Positions 36,296 to 44,031 of a DNA stretch of 64,000 bases are shown piece by piece (positions within the stretch are counted from its first letter, which is position 1; every line of letters begins with the position of its first letter). Position numbers and translations under genes: made by a program. This DNA comes from Cystobacter ferrugineus (GTDB lineage: Bacteria; Myxococcota; Myxococcia; Myxococcales; Myxococcaceae), in assembly GCF_001887355.1 (NCBI RefSeq), contig NZ_MPIN01000002.1, positions 968,510-1,032,509 on the forward strand, written 5' to 3'. Under the pieces are notes generated by a model. That model saw nothing but the letters and a program-made list of their open reading frames with translations, ran no database searches and had not been told where the DNA came from.

Positions 36296-36961
36296 ATGAA
36301 CACCACCCGCCTTCACTCCCGCACCCTGGGAATTCTCTTTCTCCTTCCGTTCTTCGCCTACGGCATCGGCACCGCGCTCGTCACCTCCGTCCTGAAGGAT
36401 CCGGAGCACCTGGCCGTAGTGACCGGTCAGAGGACGCCGTTCGTCGGGGGCGCGCTGCTGCTCCTGTTGAACTCCATCACCGTCGTCGGGATTGGCGTGC
36501 TGTTCTTTCCGATACTCCGCGAGCGGAACCCGATCATCGCCGTCGCGTACGTCTGCACGCGGGTCATGGAGGCGCTGATCCTCATCGTCGGAGTGGTGTT
36601 CCTTCTGTGCATCCTTCAGCTCGGAGAATCCGCGCGAGGGCAGACGACGCCGGAGCTGGTGACCCTGTTCAAACTTCTCTCGAAGGGGAACTTCTGGGCG
36701 TACCAGCTCGCGATGATCATCCTGGGGGCCGGCAGCGTGGCGTTCTGCCTGTCGCTGTACCGCTCCCGGCTTCTTCCCTCGTTGCTCCCGCTGGTGGGCG
36801 CGGTGGGCTACGGGCTTCTGGCGCTGGGGTCCGTGCTCGAGCTCTTCGGGCTGCCGTGGGGCACCTTCTTCTCCGGGCCCGGGGGCCTGTTCGAGCTGTT
36901 CCTCGGCGGCTGGCTCATCGCCAAGGGGTTCCGGACGGTCACGCCTTCCGTCGCGGCGTAG
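36296..36961 (+). CDS. DUF4386 membrane protein
   Basis: Inner-membrane protein of 221 residues with six predicted helices, matching DUF4386 in size and pattern (LGILFLLPFFAYGIGTALV, SLYRSRLLPSLLPLVGAVGY). ATG at 36296. It overlaps by 23 bp, tail to tail, with a Crp/Fnr-type gene; DUF4386 genes are commonly found beside such regulators. Function unknown. Confidence 0.83.
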   Translation: MNTTRLHSRTLGILFLLPFFAYGIGTALVTSVLKDPEHLAVVTGQRTPFVGGALLLLLNSITVVGIGVLFFPILRERNPIIAVAYVCTRVMEALILIVGVVFLLCILQLGESARGQTTPELVTLFKLLSKGNFWAYQLAMIILGAGSVAFCLSLYRSRLLPSLLPLVGAVGYGLLALGSVLELFGLPWGTFFSGPGGLFELFLGGWLIAKGFRTVTPSVAA

Positions 36962-37544
36962 CCGGCTTGCCACGCGTGGCGATACGCTTTCGGATCCGGC
37001 TCAGCGACTCGGGCTTCACGCCGATGTAGCTGGCCAGTTGGTACTGGGGAATCCGCTGGAGGATGTCCGGCCGCGTCTGCGAGAGCTTGAGGTAGCGCTG
37101 CTCCGGGGTATCGGTGAGATAGGAAGCGAACCGCTCCTGCTGTTCCGCCAGGACCTTCTGCATCACCATCCGGGAGATGCTCTCGAAGCGAGGGAAGCGT
37201 CGATACAGGTCCCCCTCGCGTTGCCCGGTGCCCACCACCAGCGTGGTGTCTTCCGCGCAGACCAGGAAGTGATCCGCCGGGGTCTGGTTCATCATGCTGT
37301 GAATCGAGAGGACCCATTCGTCCTCGGTGAAGAACCCGTTGCTCCGCTCTTCACCGTCGACGACGTAGTACTGGCGGACGCAGCCCCGGAGGACGAAGTA
37401 GGCCTCGGTGCTGACCTGGCCCGCCATGAGCAGGTGCGTGCCTTTCGGACAGGCCTTCACCACCATGCTGTCCAGGATGGCCTGGGCTTCCTCGTCCGAC
37501 AGAGGAGAGATGCGGCGGAAGTAGTCGACGAGCTTGTGGTTCAT
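36939..37544 (-). CDS. Crp/Fnr-type cyclic-nucleotide-binding regulator
   Basis: Regulator of 201 residues. Cyclic-nucleotide-binding-like beta-barrel at about residues 20-130 (CPKGTHLLMAGQVSTEAYFV, RGCVRQYYVVDGEER) and a C-terminal winged helix (PQYQLASYIGVKPESLSRIR). The phosphate-binding cassette of true CAP (RxS) is not evident, so the ligand may not be cAMP. The C-terminal codons overlap the end of the DUF4386 gene on the other strand; the two genes probably belong together functionally. Confidence 0.88.
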   Translation of the reverse strand: MNHKLVDYFRRISPLSDEEAQAILDSMVVKACPKGTHLLMAGQVSTEAYFVLRGCVRQYYVVDGEERSNGFFTEDEWVLSIHSMMNQTPADHFLVCAEDTTLVVGTGQREGDLYRRFPRFESISRMVMQKVLAEQQERFASYLTDTPEQRYLKLSQTRPDILQRIPQYQLASYIGVKPESLSRIRKRIATRGKPATPRRKA

Positions 37545-37673
37545 GGGAGCACTGCGCGACCGGCGGGAGCCCCATCATCCCACCGGCTCGGCGGACGTGG
37601 CCCGAAAAAAAACCCATGTAGCGCAGGCAGGGGCTCCACGGGGGCCAAGAGAGCCAGGCCCCTGCCGTGCATG

Positions 37674-37704
37674 GGAGCGCGGCCAGGGCCGGAGTGTACC
37701 CCAT
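37674..37704. repeat. 31-bp direct repeat, copy 2
   Basis: Copy of 34017-34047 with one mismatch. It again reads MGYTPALAAL on the minus strand but then diverges. It lies in the 260-bp gap between the Crp/Fnr gene and the XRE regulator, where no intact gene was seen. Confidence 0.6.
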
Positions 37705-37804
37705 GGGGCTGCGCGGCCTGTCCACCGGCCGGGCGCATCACTCGGGCGGCCCTGTCCGTGGCCCTCCTCCGCCGTTGCGCTCCAGTCCGCCACTTCTCTC
37801 GGCG

Positions 37805-38608
37805 CTACTCGGCAAGCTCGCGGAGCAGCTGTTCGACCCCACGCGCGGAAGCGTCGTCCACCGGTGACAAGACAAACATGCTGAGGCCGTCGCTGTCGTC
37901 GACGGAAAACACCGACGTCTCGAACACGAGCTCGCCGACATTCGGTCGGACGAGTCGCCTGTACCTCACACCGTGCGTGTACAGCTCATTCTCGGCCCAC
38001 AGCCGGCGAAAGTCCGCGCTCGTCTCCATCAGCTCGTCGACGAGCGCGGCGGCTTCTTCTGATGCTCCCGCACGCGCGATGTCGACGCGAAACGCGGCGA
38101 GGCACGTGCGATGCATGTCATCGGCATGCGGCAGGAACGCGGCGGCTTCGGGATGAAAGACCCGGCGCAGCATGTTGCGGTCGCGCTCGGGAATCGCGGC
38201 GTAATCGCTGATCACCGCCACGGCGGCGCGATTCCACGCGACGATCTGAAACGTCGGCGTCTTCACGAACGCGGGCACGTGCAGGTTGTCGAGCACGCGC
38301 TGCAGCGCCGGCGTGACCTTGGCGGGCGGCGTGTGGCGGCGCGGTGGCGGACGAGCGTGAGCGAGCAGGAACAGCATCTCGCGATTCGTGTCGTCGAGCT
38401 CGAGTGCGCGAGCGAGGCGTTCGAGCACGTCGTCGGACGGCACGCCGCCGCGACCTTGTTCGAGCCACGTGTACCAGGTGACGCTCACGCCGGCGCGCGC
38501 CGCGACTTCCTCGCGACGAAGTCCGGGAGTGCGACGCCGCTCGGTCGATTCGGGGTGAAGCCGCTCGCGGCGAGCGCGGAGAAATTCGGGGAGGGTGGTA
38601 GTCGCCAT
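37805..38608 (-). CDS. XRE/MmyB-type transcriptional regulator
   Basis: Regulator of 267 residues. N-terminal helix-turn-helix (about residues 10-70: PGLRREEVAARAGVSVTWYT with WLEQGRG) and C-terminal MmyB-like ligand-binding domain (about 95-265: TPTFQIVAWNRAAVAVISDY). ATG at 38608 places the HTH at the N-terminus; the frame remains open to 38719 but would then enter the divergent gene. Divergent from the glutathione S-transferase gene at 38710 and probably its regulator, a common pairing for MmyB regulators and redox enzymes. Confidence 0.88.
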   Translation of the reverse strand: MATTTLPEFLRARRERLHPESTERRRTPGLRREEVAARAGVSVTWYTWLEQGRGGVPSDDVLERLARALELDDTNREMLFLLAHARPPPRRHTPPAKVTPALQRVLDNLHVPAFVKTPTFQIVAWNRAAVAVISDYAAIPERDRNMLRRVFHPEAAAFLPHADDMHRTCLAAFRVDIARAGASEEAAALVDELMETSADFRRLWAENELYTHGVRYRRLVRPNVGELVFETSVFSVDDSDGLSMFVLSPVDDASARGVEQLLRELAE

Positions 38609-38709
38609 ACCGGTATGCGGGCACGCCTTTTCTAGCTGACTCGCGCAGCTTACGGTTCGCGCATGACCAGGACAATGCTTCGGGCAAGGGAGTTCAGAGC
38701 GGAGCGCAT

Positions 38710-39363
38710 ATGCTGACACTGCATCATCTCGGACGTTCGCAATCGGAGCGGATCGTCTGGCTCTGTGAGGAGCTCGGGCTCGACTATGAGCTGAAGCGCT
38801 ATCCGCGACGGGCAGACAACCGACTGGCCCCGCCGGAATACAAGGCGCTTCATCCGATGGGCACGGCGCCGATCCTCACCGACGGCGACCTCGTCCTCGG
38901 GGAGTCCGGGGCGATCTGCGAGTATCTGCTCCAGACCCATGGCAATGGCCGGCTCGCTGTGACGCGCGGCGAACCCGGTTTCACCGACTATCTCTACTGG
39001 TTCCACTTCGCCAACGGGACGCTGCAACCGGTCGTCTTGCAGGTGAGGAGTCTGGAGCGCGTCGATCCTTCGGACAAGAACGCGCCGCTGCAGGCGGCCA
39101 AGGACCGGTTCAAGCTGGTCTTCTCGACCTTGGAGAAGCGGCTGGGGGAGGCGCCCTATCTGGCCGGCAAGGAGTTGACGGCGGCGGATATCATGACCGT
39201 GTTCTCGTTGACCACGATGCGGCTGTTCAAGCCGTATGATCTCTCGCCCTGGCCGAACATCCTCGCCTATCTGCAACGCATCGGCGCGCGGCCGGCTTAT
39301 CGTCGGGCGATGCAGAAGGCCGATCCGGATTTGACGCCGGTACTGGGGGCCGTCCCGGAATAA
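38710..39363 (+). CDS. Glutathione S-transferase
   Basis: Cytoplasmic GST of 217 residues. Thioredoxin-like N-domain begins MLTLHHLGRSQSERIVWLCE (Ser in SQSER is the candidate catalytic residue) with the cis-Pro and GSH-binding MGTAPILTDGDLVLGESGAI; helical C-domain with ELTAADIMTVFSL. GGAGCGCAT precedes ATG 38710. Divergent from an MmyB-type regulator 101 bp away. Substrate unknown. Confidence 0.92.
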   Translation: MLTLHHLGRSQSERIVWLCEELGLDYELKRYPRRADNRLAPPEYKALHPMGTAPILTDGDLVLGESGAICEYLLQTHGNGRLAVTRGEPGFTDYLYWFHFANGTLQPVVLQVRSLERVDPSDKNAPLQAAKDRFKLVFSTLEKRLGEAPYLAGKELTAADIMTVFSLTTMRLFKPYDLSPWPNILAYLQRIGARPAYRRAMQKADPDLTPVLGAVPE

Positions 39364-39528
39364 GAGCGCATTTCAAAAATGGACCAGGAAGGTCGGGTGA
39401 CACGACCCGCCTCTGCGGCTCGTTTAGAGTTTGTGGGGGATGCGATCGGCCAGGACAACGATCCTCCGTTGCCCTGGCCGCAAGCCGTGAGCATCAAGGT
39501 TGCCGTGCTCACTGCTCAGAAGAGGCCG

Positions 39529-40074
39529 TCACAGGGTCTCGCGAGTGAACACGAAGGACCAGTAGTCGCCCCCGTTGCCCGAGTAGTCGATGCGTCCCGT
39601 GACCACCAACTGATTCTGCTGGCCGGGGTAGCAAACGACGTCCTGCAACTTCATCCAGGAGCCGTTCCAGGTGATGGAGCGGAGCCAGAAGTTTCCGCCT
39701 CGCCCGACCCACAGGGAGGTGCGGTCCTCGTCGCCGTTGCCACGGTCGGTGAACACCTCGGTGACTTCCCCCGTGAACACGTCCGACGCAGCGTCGTACC
39801 CGAGCGCGAAAACCGCGCTCTTGGGGGACGCCGCCGTGTGAAGCGGAGTCGCCTCGATCTGATAACCCTGCGCCATCGTGAAGTGCACGAAGCCAAGGCT
39901 TCCACTGGTGGTCACGGCGGACCCGATGCCCAGAAGCCGCCTGCCGTCGGACCGCGAGGCGCTCAAGAAGGAATCGACGCGGGTTTCGCACGCAATGGGC
40001 GCATTCGCGTACGCAGGCGACGCGGACAGGGCAATGGCCAGAGCAGCACCCGAAATGCTTGATACGACGTTCAT
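39529..40074 (-). CDS. Secreted hypothetical protein, 181 aa
   Basis: Exported protein with signal peptide MNVVSSISGAALAIALSASP (cleavage after AYA). ATG 40074 follows GGAGGAAG. The mature part looks beta-rich (GIGSAVTTSGSLGFVHFTMA, LWVGRGGNFWLRSITWNGSW) and contains two cysteines (IACET and VVCYPG) that could form a disulphide. No family was recognised. The 165 bp between it and the GST hold no gene I can support. Confidence 0.72.
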   Translation of the reverse strand: MNVVSSISGAALAIALSASPAYANAPIACETRVDSFLSASRSDGRRLLGIGSAVTTSGSLGFVHFTMAQGYQIEATPLHTAASPKSAVFALGYDAASDVFTGEVTEVFTDRGNGDEDRTSLWVGRGGNFWLRSITWNGSWMKLQDVVCYPGQQNQLVVTGRIDYSGNGGDYWSFVFTRETL

Positions 40075-40345
40075 ATAAACTTCCTCCAAAACTGCATCGA
40101 CATTGGATGGGACTTCACTCTCACCGATGACCCACCCTCCTCACCCTCGAGGCCTCAACTCGTGGGTACCGGTGGAGTGGGCGCTTGCATACGTCGACCG
40201 GCGTGACGGCAGCGTGACCAGCCGTGGCCGCGGAACAAGACGTCGACGCGCTGAGCTTCTACAGCCAGGCGCTCGAGGTCTCACCGCCCAGACCAGACTC
40301 ACCACACAGAAGGAGTTCCCCCAAGCAGGTGGGGAGGAGAGGCGC

Positions 40346-40624
40346 GTGAAGCGCCCCCAGGTAGGAGAAGAGGAGGCGAGCGTGGCGCCTGAGGCAGGGG
40401 CGAGGCAGGAGAGGACGCCGCCAGGAGACCAGGCAGGGCTGCTGCGCAGGAGATTCGTGCTGGACGGGCTTCGCCTGCGTCAGGTGTGGAGGCTGGAGAG
40501 GGGTGCTGGCGGACGTGAATCAAGCGGGAGGGGTGAGAGCGATTGTGGAGCACCTGGGGCTGCCCCCGGCGCAGGTGCGAGCCTGAGCCCGGCGCGTGCG
40601 CCCCCCCAGGGCGCCTGGTGTTGA
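40346..40624 (+). pseudogene. IS91-like transposase 3' remnant, copy 1
   Basis: C-terminal piece of an IS91-family (rolling-circle, Y2-type) transposase. One frame gives LLRRRFVLD and a shifted frame, beginning at 40458, gives GFACVRCGGWRGVLADVNQA then GGVRAIVEHLGLPPA, the usual C-terminal CxxC and EHLGLP of these transposases. A further frame change near 40575 leads to SPARAPPQGAWC-stop. Bases 40458-40624 are nearly identical to 48351-48515. All catalytic parts are missing. Confidence 0.75.
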
Positions 40625-40704
40625 GGCTTCCGCCGCCCCAGCCAAGCTCGTTTCCCGAGCGAGGTCCAAAGTCCCGGCGCGTGGCCCCTGGGTCGGCCGA
40701 GGCA

Positions 40705-42600
40705 TCACGGCGGCGCGGCGTCGAGCGCGGCGCCCGTCACGAGCGCCGCGCCGTAGAAGTCGCAAAACTCCGATTCCACCCGCGCGCGCACGCGCAGCGT
40801 CACCTGGTCGATCGGCCGCGAGCCCTTCAGGTGCACGCGCCACGCGCCCAGGTTCGCCTCCAGCCGGGCCTCGTCCGCGCCGGGCGCCTCCACCTCGATG
40901 CCCTCGGGCGGCGTCCGCGAGGCCACGAGCAGCAGGCCCCGCTCGACGGGCCGCTCGAAGTGGACGGTGACGGAGGCGCCGGCCTCGCACGGCTTGAAGC
41001 CCCGCTCGGGCGCGAGCCGCACGGGCACGGTGTGCCGCGTCTCGTTCACGTAGCGCGCCACCTGGAAGGGGGGGGCCAGCACCGCATGGGCCTCGGCGAG
41101 CCGCAGCACCGTGCCGTACTGAATCAACCACGGAGGGGCGGTCGCGGTGCGCGCCTCTTCTCCCTCCCGCCGGAAGACGACCCAGGCCCCCGGGCCCTCC
41201 CGCAGGTCGCGCGTCCAGAAGGGGGTGCGCAGGTACTCGCCCTTGAACACCACCGTGGGAATCCGCCCCAGGGGATCCAGGGCGCCCACGAGATAGCTGT
41301 CCCAATAGCCGCCGAGCAGCACGTGGCCGGGCTCCCGCTCCACGAGGGCGTTCGCGACGACGTAGGCCTGCTCCAGGAGGGGATCGCGCGGCATGGGCTC
41401 CCGGGCGAAGACGTAGCCGCCGAGCAGCAGGCCCGAGGCGAGCAGCGCGCCGAGCCCCTTCATGTGCGCGCGGAGCGCGGGCACCCACGAGAGCAGGAAG
41501 AGCACGCCCATGGCCAGAGCCAGGCAGCCGAACACGAAGGTGGGCACGAGATAGCGGGCCTCGTAGCCGTTGAGCCGCACGTGCGTCACCAGCACGGTCA
41601 GCAGCGCATTGGCCACGGAGCCGGCGGTGAACATCAGCGTGAGCGCCGCCAGGCGGGCCAGGTCGGACCGGGTGTCCAGGGTGCGTCGGCGCGCCTGACC
41701 CACGAGGAAGGCCAGGGCCACGAGTCCCAGACCCCAGCCGACCAGCACCCACGGGCCCGGGGCGGCCGTCCGCAGCCGCTCGAGGATGGCGTGGGTGTTC
41801 TCGCCCAGGTAGCCCAGGTCCATCTGTATGTTCGTGCCATAGCGTTGCCCGAAGTGCTTCCTGGCGAAGTGGTGGTAGCGGTTGCGGAGAATCACCTCGG
41901 TGACGATGCCGACCCCCACCGGCAGCACGCTCCACAGCAGCCGCCACCGGGCGCGTCCGGCGGGGCCCTGGAAGGCCACGAACAGCCCCCAGACGCTCAG
42001 GAACGCGAGCAGCATCGGACCCGACGTGGGCGAGGACCAGCAGGCGAGGGCGGCGAAGAGGGCGGCCCCGGCTCCCCAGCGCCTCGCCCCGGAGGCGACC
42101 GGCGTGGGCCCGGCGAGCGCCTCGAGCATGCGGGCCAGGGCCCACCAGGACACCAGCATCGCGGTGGTCTGCCACCCGAAGGCATGGCCGAGCGCGAACA
42201 TGTGCTCCACGTTCTGCCCGGGCAGCACCATCAGCAGCGCGGCGTAGGCGGCGGCGAGCACCCAACCTCCCCAGCGGTGCAGCCGCAACAGCGCGAAGCA
42301 GGCCGCGCACGTCCAGAGGGTGTGCCAGAGGATCAGGGCGTGGACGGTCCAGCCCCCGCCAGACAACGGGCGCGCCGCCTGCATGAGCATCCAGGGCCAC
42401 GCGCCGAGCCGATCCTGGCCGTAGTAGTAGAACCGGAACGGGTTGATGACGGCATCGTTGATCTGGAGCACGGGGATGGCCATGTCCGAGTTCCAGCCCA
42501 CCCAGCAGGCCCCCGGCGGCATCAAGGACAGCACCCGCGTCACGACGAGCACCCACAGGCCGACGAGGAGAACCTGGAGGAGGGATTCACGGCGGATCAT
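40705..42600 (-). CDS. Polytopic membrane protein, GT-C glycosyltransferase-like
   Basis: Inner-membrane protein of 631 residues with about ten to twelve helices in the first 430 residues and a soluble C-terminal domain of about 200 residues. An early loop between helices 1 and 2 carries GWNSDMAIPVLQINDAVINP, with acidic residues in the place where GT-C enzymes keep the catalytic Asp. The C-terminal part has GGYWDSYLVGALDPLGRIPT and beta-rich sequence. The layout suggests a lipid-linked sugar glycosyltransferase; the assignment rests on overall form. The gene stops 80 bp from an IS91-like remnant. Confidence 0.7.
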   Translation of the reverse strand: MIRRESLLQVLLVGLWVLVVTRVLSLMPPGACWVGWNSDMAIPVLQINDAVINPFRFYYYGQDRLGAWPWMLMQAARPLSGGGWTVHALILWHTLWTCAACFALLRLHRWGGWVLAAAYAALLMVLPGQNVEHMFALGHAFGWQTTAMLVSWWALARMLEALAGPTPVASGARRWGAGAALFAALACWSSPTSGPMLLAFLSVWGLFVAFQGPAGRARWRLLWSVLPVGVGIVTEVILRNRYHHFARKHFGQRYGTNIQMDLGYLGENTHAILERLRTAAPGPWVLVGWGLGLVALAFLVGQARRRTLDTRSDLARLAALTLMFTAGSVANALLTVLVTHVRLNGYEARYLVPTFVFGCLALAMGVLFLLSWVPALRAHMKGLGALLASGLLLGGYVFAREPMPRDPLLEQAYVVANALVEREPGHVLLGGYWDSYLVGALDPLGRIPTVVFKGEYLRTPFWTRDLREGPGAWVVFRREGEEARTATAPPWLIQYGTVLRLAEAHAVLAPPFQVARYVNETRHTVPVRLAPERGFKPCEAGASVTVHFERPVERGLLLVASRTPPEGIEVEAPGADEARLEANLGAWRVHLKGSRPIDQVTLRVRARVESEFCDFYGAALVTGAALDAAPP

Positions 42601-42871
42601 GGTGCGCGCGTCTTCAACATGAGCCGCCCGGGACTGTCACCCGTTTTCACGCAGACGAACACGTCCAGGGCGGACGTCCTGCGTAGCGGCCCGGCCTGGT
42701 CCAAGCGTGCGGTTCCAGGTGACCTTCAGCCCGGTGAGTGTGGGTTTCATCTCGACTACCCTGACTCTCACCACCGCGGATCCACTCAACCAACCGGCGC
42801 CATGCCGTGAACGCGTCAGTCCGTCCAGGTAGAGCCAGTCGATGAGCCCCGCCCACGCCGCATCCGGGCCC
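42601..42871. other. Gap between membrane protein and GST, no gene seen
   Basis: About 270 bp. A minus-strand frame reads LIDWLYLDGLTRS and KPTLTGLKVTWNRTLGPG, which could be a decayed fragment, but it has no start and no recognisable family. Confidence 0.3.
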
Positions 42872-43501
42872 TCAGGCGGCCGCCACGTGCGCGTTGGCGG
42901 AGTATGGCGCCAGCGCTCCGATGTGACCGGGCAGGGCTTTGACTCGCTCCAGCCATGCGGACACGGCGGGGGAGCGCTCCAGGGAGAAGCCGCCCTCGGG
43001 CGCCACGTGCGTGTACGCATACAGCGCGATGTCTGCGACGGTGGGACGCTCGCCCACGAGGAACGTGCGCCCGCGAAGGTGCCGCTCCAGGGCCGCGAGC
43101 GCCTCATGGCCTCGCTCCACGCGCAGGCGGAAGGTCTCCGGGTAGCGGGACGCGCGGCCCGTCAGGTGCCAGAAGCGCACGGTGCCCACGTTGGGCTCCA
43201 AGCTGTTCTGCTCGAAGAAGAGCCATTGGTCGACCTGGGCGCGCTCGAAGGCGTCCTCCGGCAGGTACCGGGTGCCCCGCGCGAGGTAGAGGAGGATGGC
43301 GTTGGACTCCGCCAGGAAGCGGCCCGGGTCGGGCTCGAGCACGGGGATGCGCCCGTCGGGATTCTTCCGAAGGAAGTCCTCCGTGCGGCTCTCGCCGGCG
43401 AAGATGTCCACGGGCACCAGCTCATAGGGCCTGCCCAGCCAGGAGAGCAGGAGCCGGACCTTGTAGCCATTGGCGGAGGGGAGATAGTCGTGGAGACGCA
43501 T
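42872..43501 (-). CDS. Glutathione S-transferase (second)
   Basis: GST of 209 residues starting MRLHDYLPSANGYKVRLLLS at ATG 43501; the upstream open frame has no GST-like residues. N-domain with Ser/Asn near SANGYK, cis-Pro segment DGRIPVLEPDPGRFLAESNA, and a C-domain with TVADIALYAYTHVAPEGGF. It resembles the Ure2/YfcG-like or beta-type bacterial GSTs. It is not a close copy of the GST at 38710. Monocistronic. Confidence 0.9.
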   Translation of the reverse strand: MRLHDYLPSANGYKVRLLLSWLGRPYELVPVDIFAGESRTEDFLRKNPDGRIPVLEPDPGRFLAESNAILLYLARGTRYLPEDAFERAQVDQWLFFEQNSLEPNVGTVRFWHLTGRASRYPETFRLRVERGHEALAALERHLRGRTFLVGERPTVADIALYAYTHVAPEGGFSLERSPAVSAWLERVKALPGHIGALAPYSANAHVAAA

Positions 43502-43559
43502 CGAAGCTCCAGGAGTGGGTGGCACGCGGGGCAGGATGGGGAGACACGCACCGGGCGGA

Positions 43560-43673
43560 CCACCCGCTTCTTGCTACATTCGGTGGTGCGAGGGATCGCA
43601 AGAATCGGGTTGCTCCCGCGCGACCCGGTGGCCATACGCCCAGGTGCAGGTCGCTCAGAATGACTGTTCGCAT
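43560..43673 (-). pseudogene. Stub of a calcineurin-like phosphoesterase
   Basis: On the minus strand an ATG at 43673 starts MRTVILSDLHLG, which is the N-terminal metal-binding strand (D-x-H) of calcineurin-like phosphoesterases such as LpxH. After about 15 residues the resemblance ends and the frame enters the GST upstream region. Probably a 5' fragment left by a deletion. The rest of the 43502-44031 gap holds the RCC1 promoter region. Confidence 0.4.
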
Positions 43674-43919
43674 GGCGAGGCCTCGTGAAGGAGATGGCGC
43701 TGTCAGGACTCACTTGCAGCTCATCCGCGTGAGCGCAGCCGGTTTCTCCGAGAGGGTCCGCTGACCAGCCAGGGCCCTGGGGGATTGGTGGGCCTGTCCG
43801 TGCCCGCGAGGGTCTTCTCCACGCCAGGCACCATGCTCTCAGGCAGGTTGGCTGGGTTTCGATGCCTCGTCCGCTCGCGGAAGATTTTCACCACCTCGCT
43901 TCACCACCCGCCTGGAATC

Positions 43920-44031
43920 CGCGCCGGGCCCAGGTGCGGTGTCTTTGTGAAATTGACTTTGATAATCGATTTCATCTAGGACGTGGCCGTCTTTTCCGTC
44001 CCTGGAGACCGCTTCAACCTGGAGGCCTCGA
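43920..44031 (+). promoter_or_regulatory. Promoter and leader region of RCC1 gene B
   Basis: An AT-rich stretch (TGAAATTGACTTTGATAATC, near 43948) lies about 70 bp before the start. The last ~35 bp before the ATG (GCTTCAACCTGGAGGCCTCG) resemble the leader of RCC1 gene A on the other strand (CGTTGAACCAGGAGTCGTGG), and the first codons after the ATG (CAAAGCAGCACG) are the same. Confidence 0.5.

Noticed and set aside
39364-39520. Possible IS remnant after the GST (minus frame AEAGRVTRPSWSIFEMRS)
   Set aside because: No transposase motif or terminal repeat could be identified; left unassigned.
40543-42810. 755-codon plus-strand frame over the membrane protein at 40705-42600
   Set aside because: The minus strand encodes clear transmembrane helices; the plus-strand product is Gln/His/Arg-rich.
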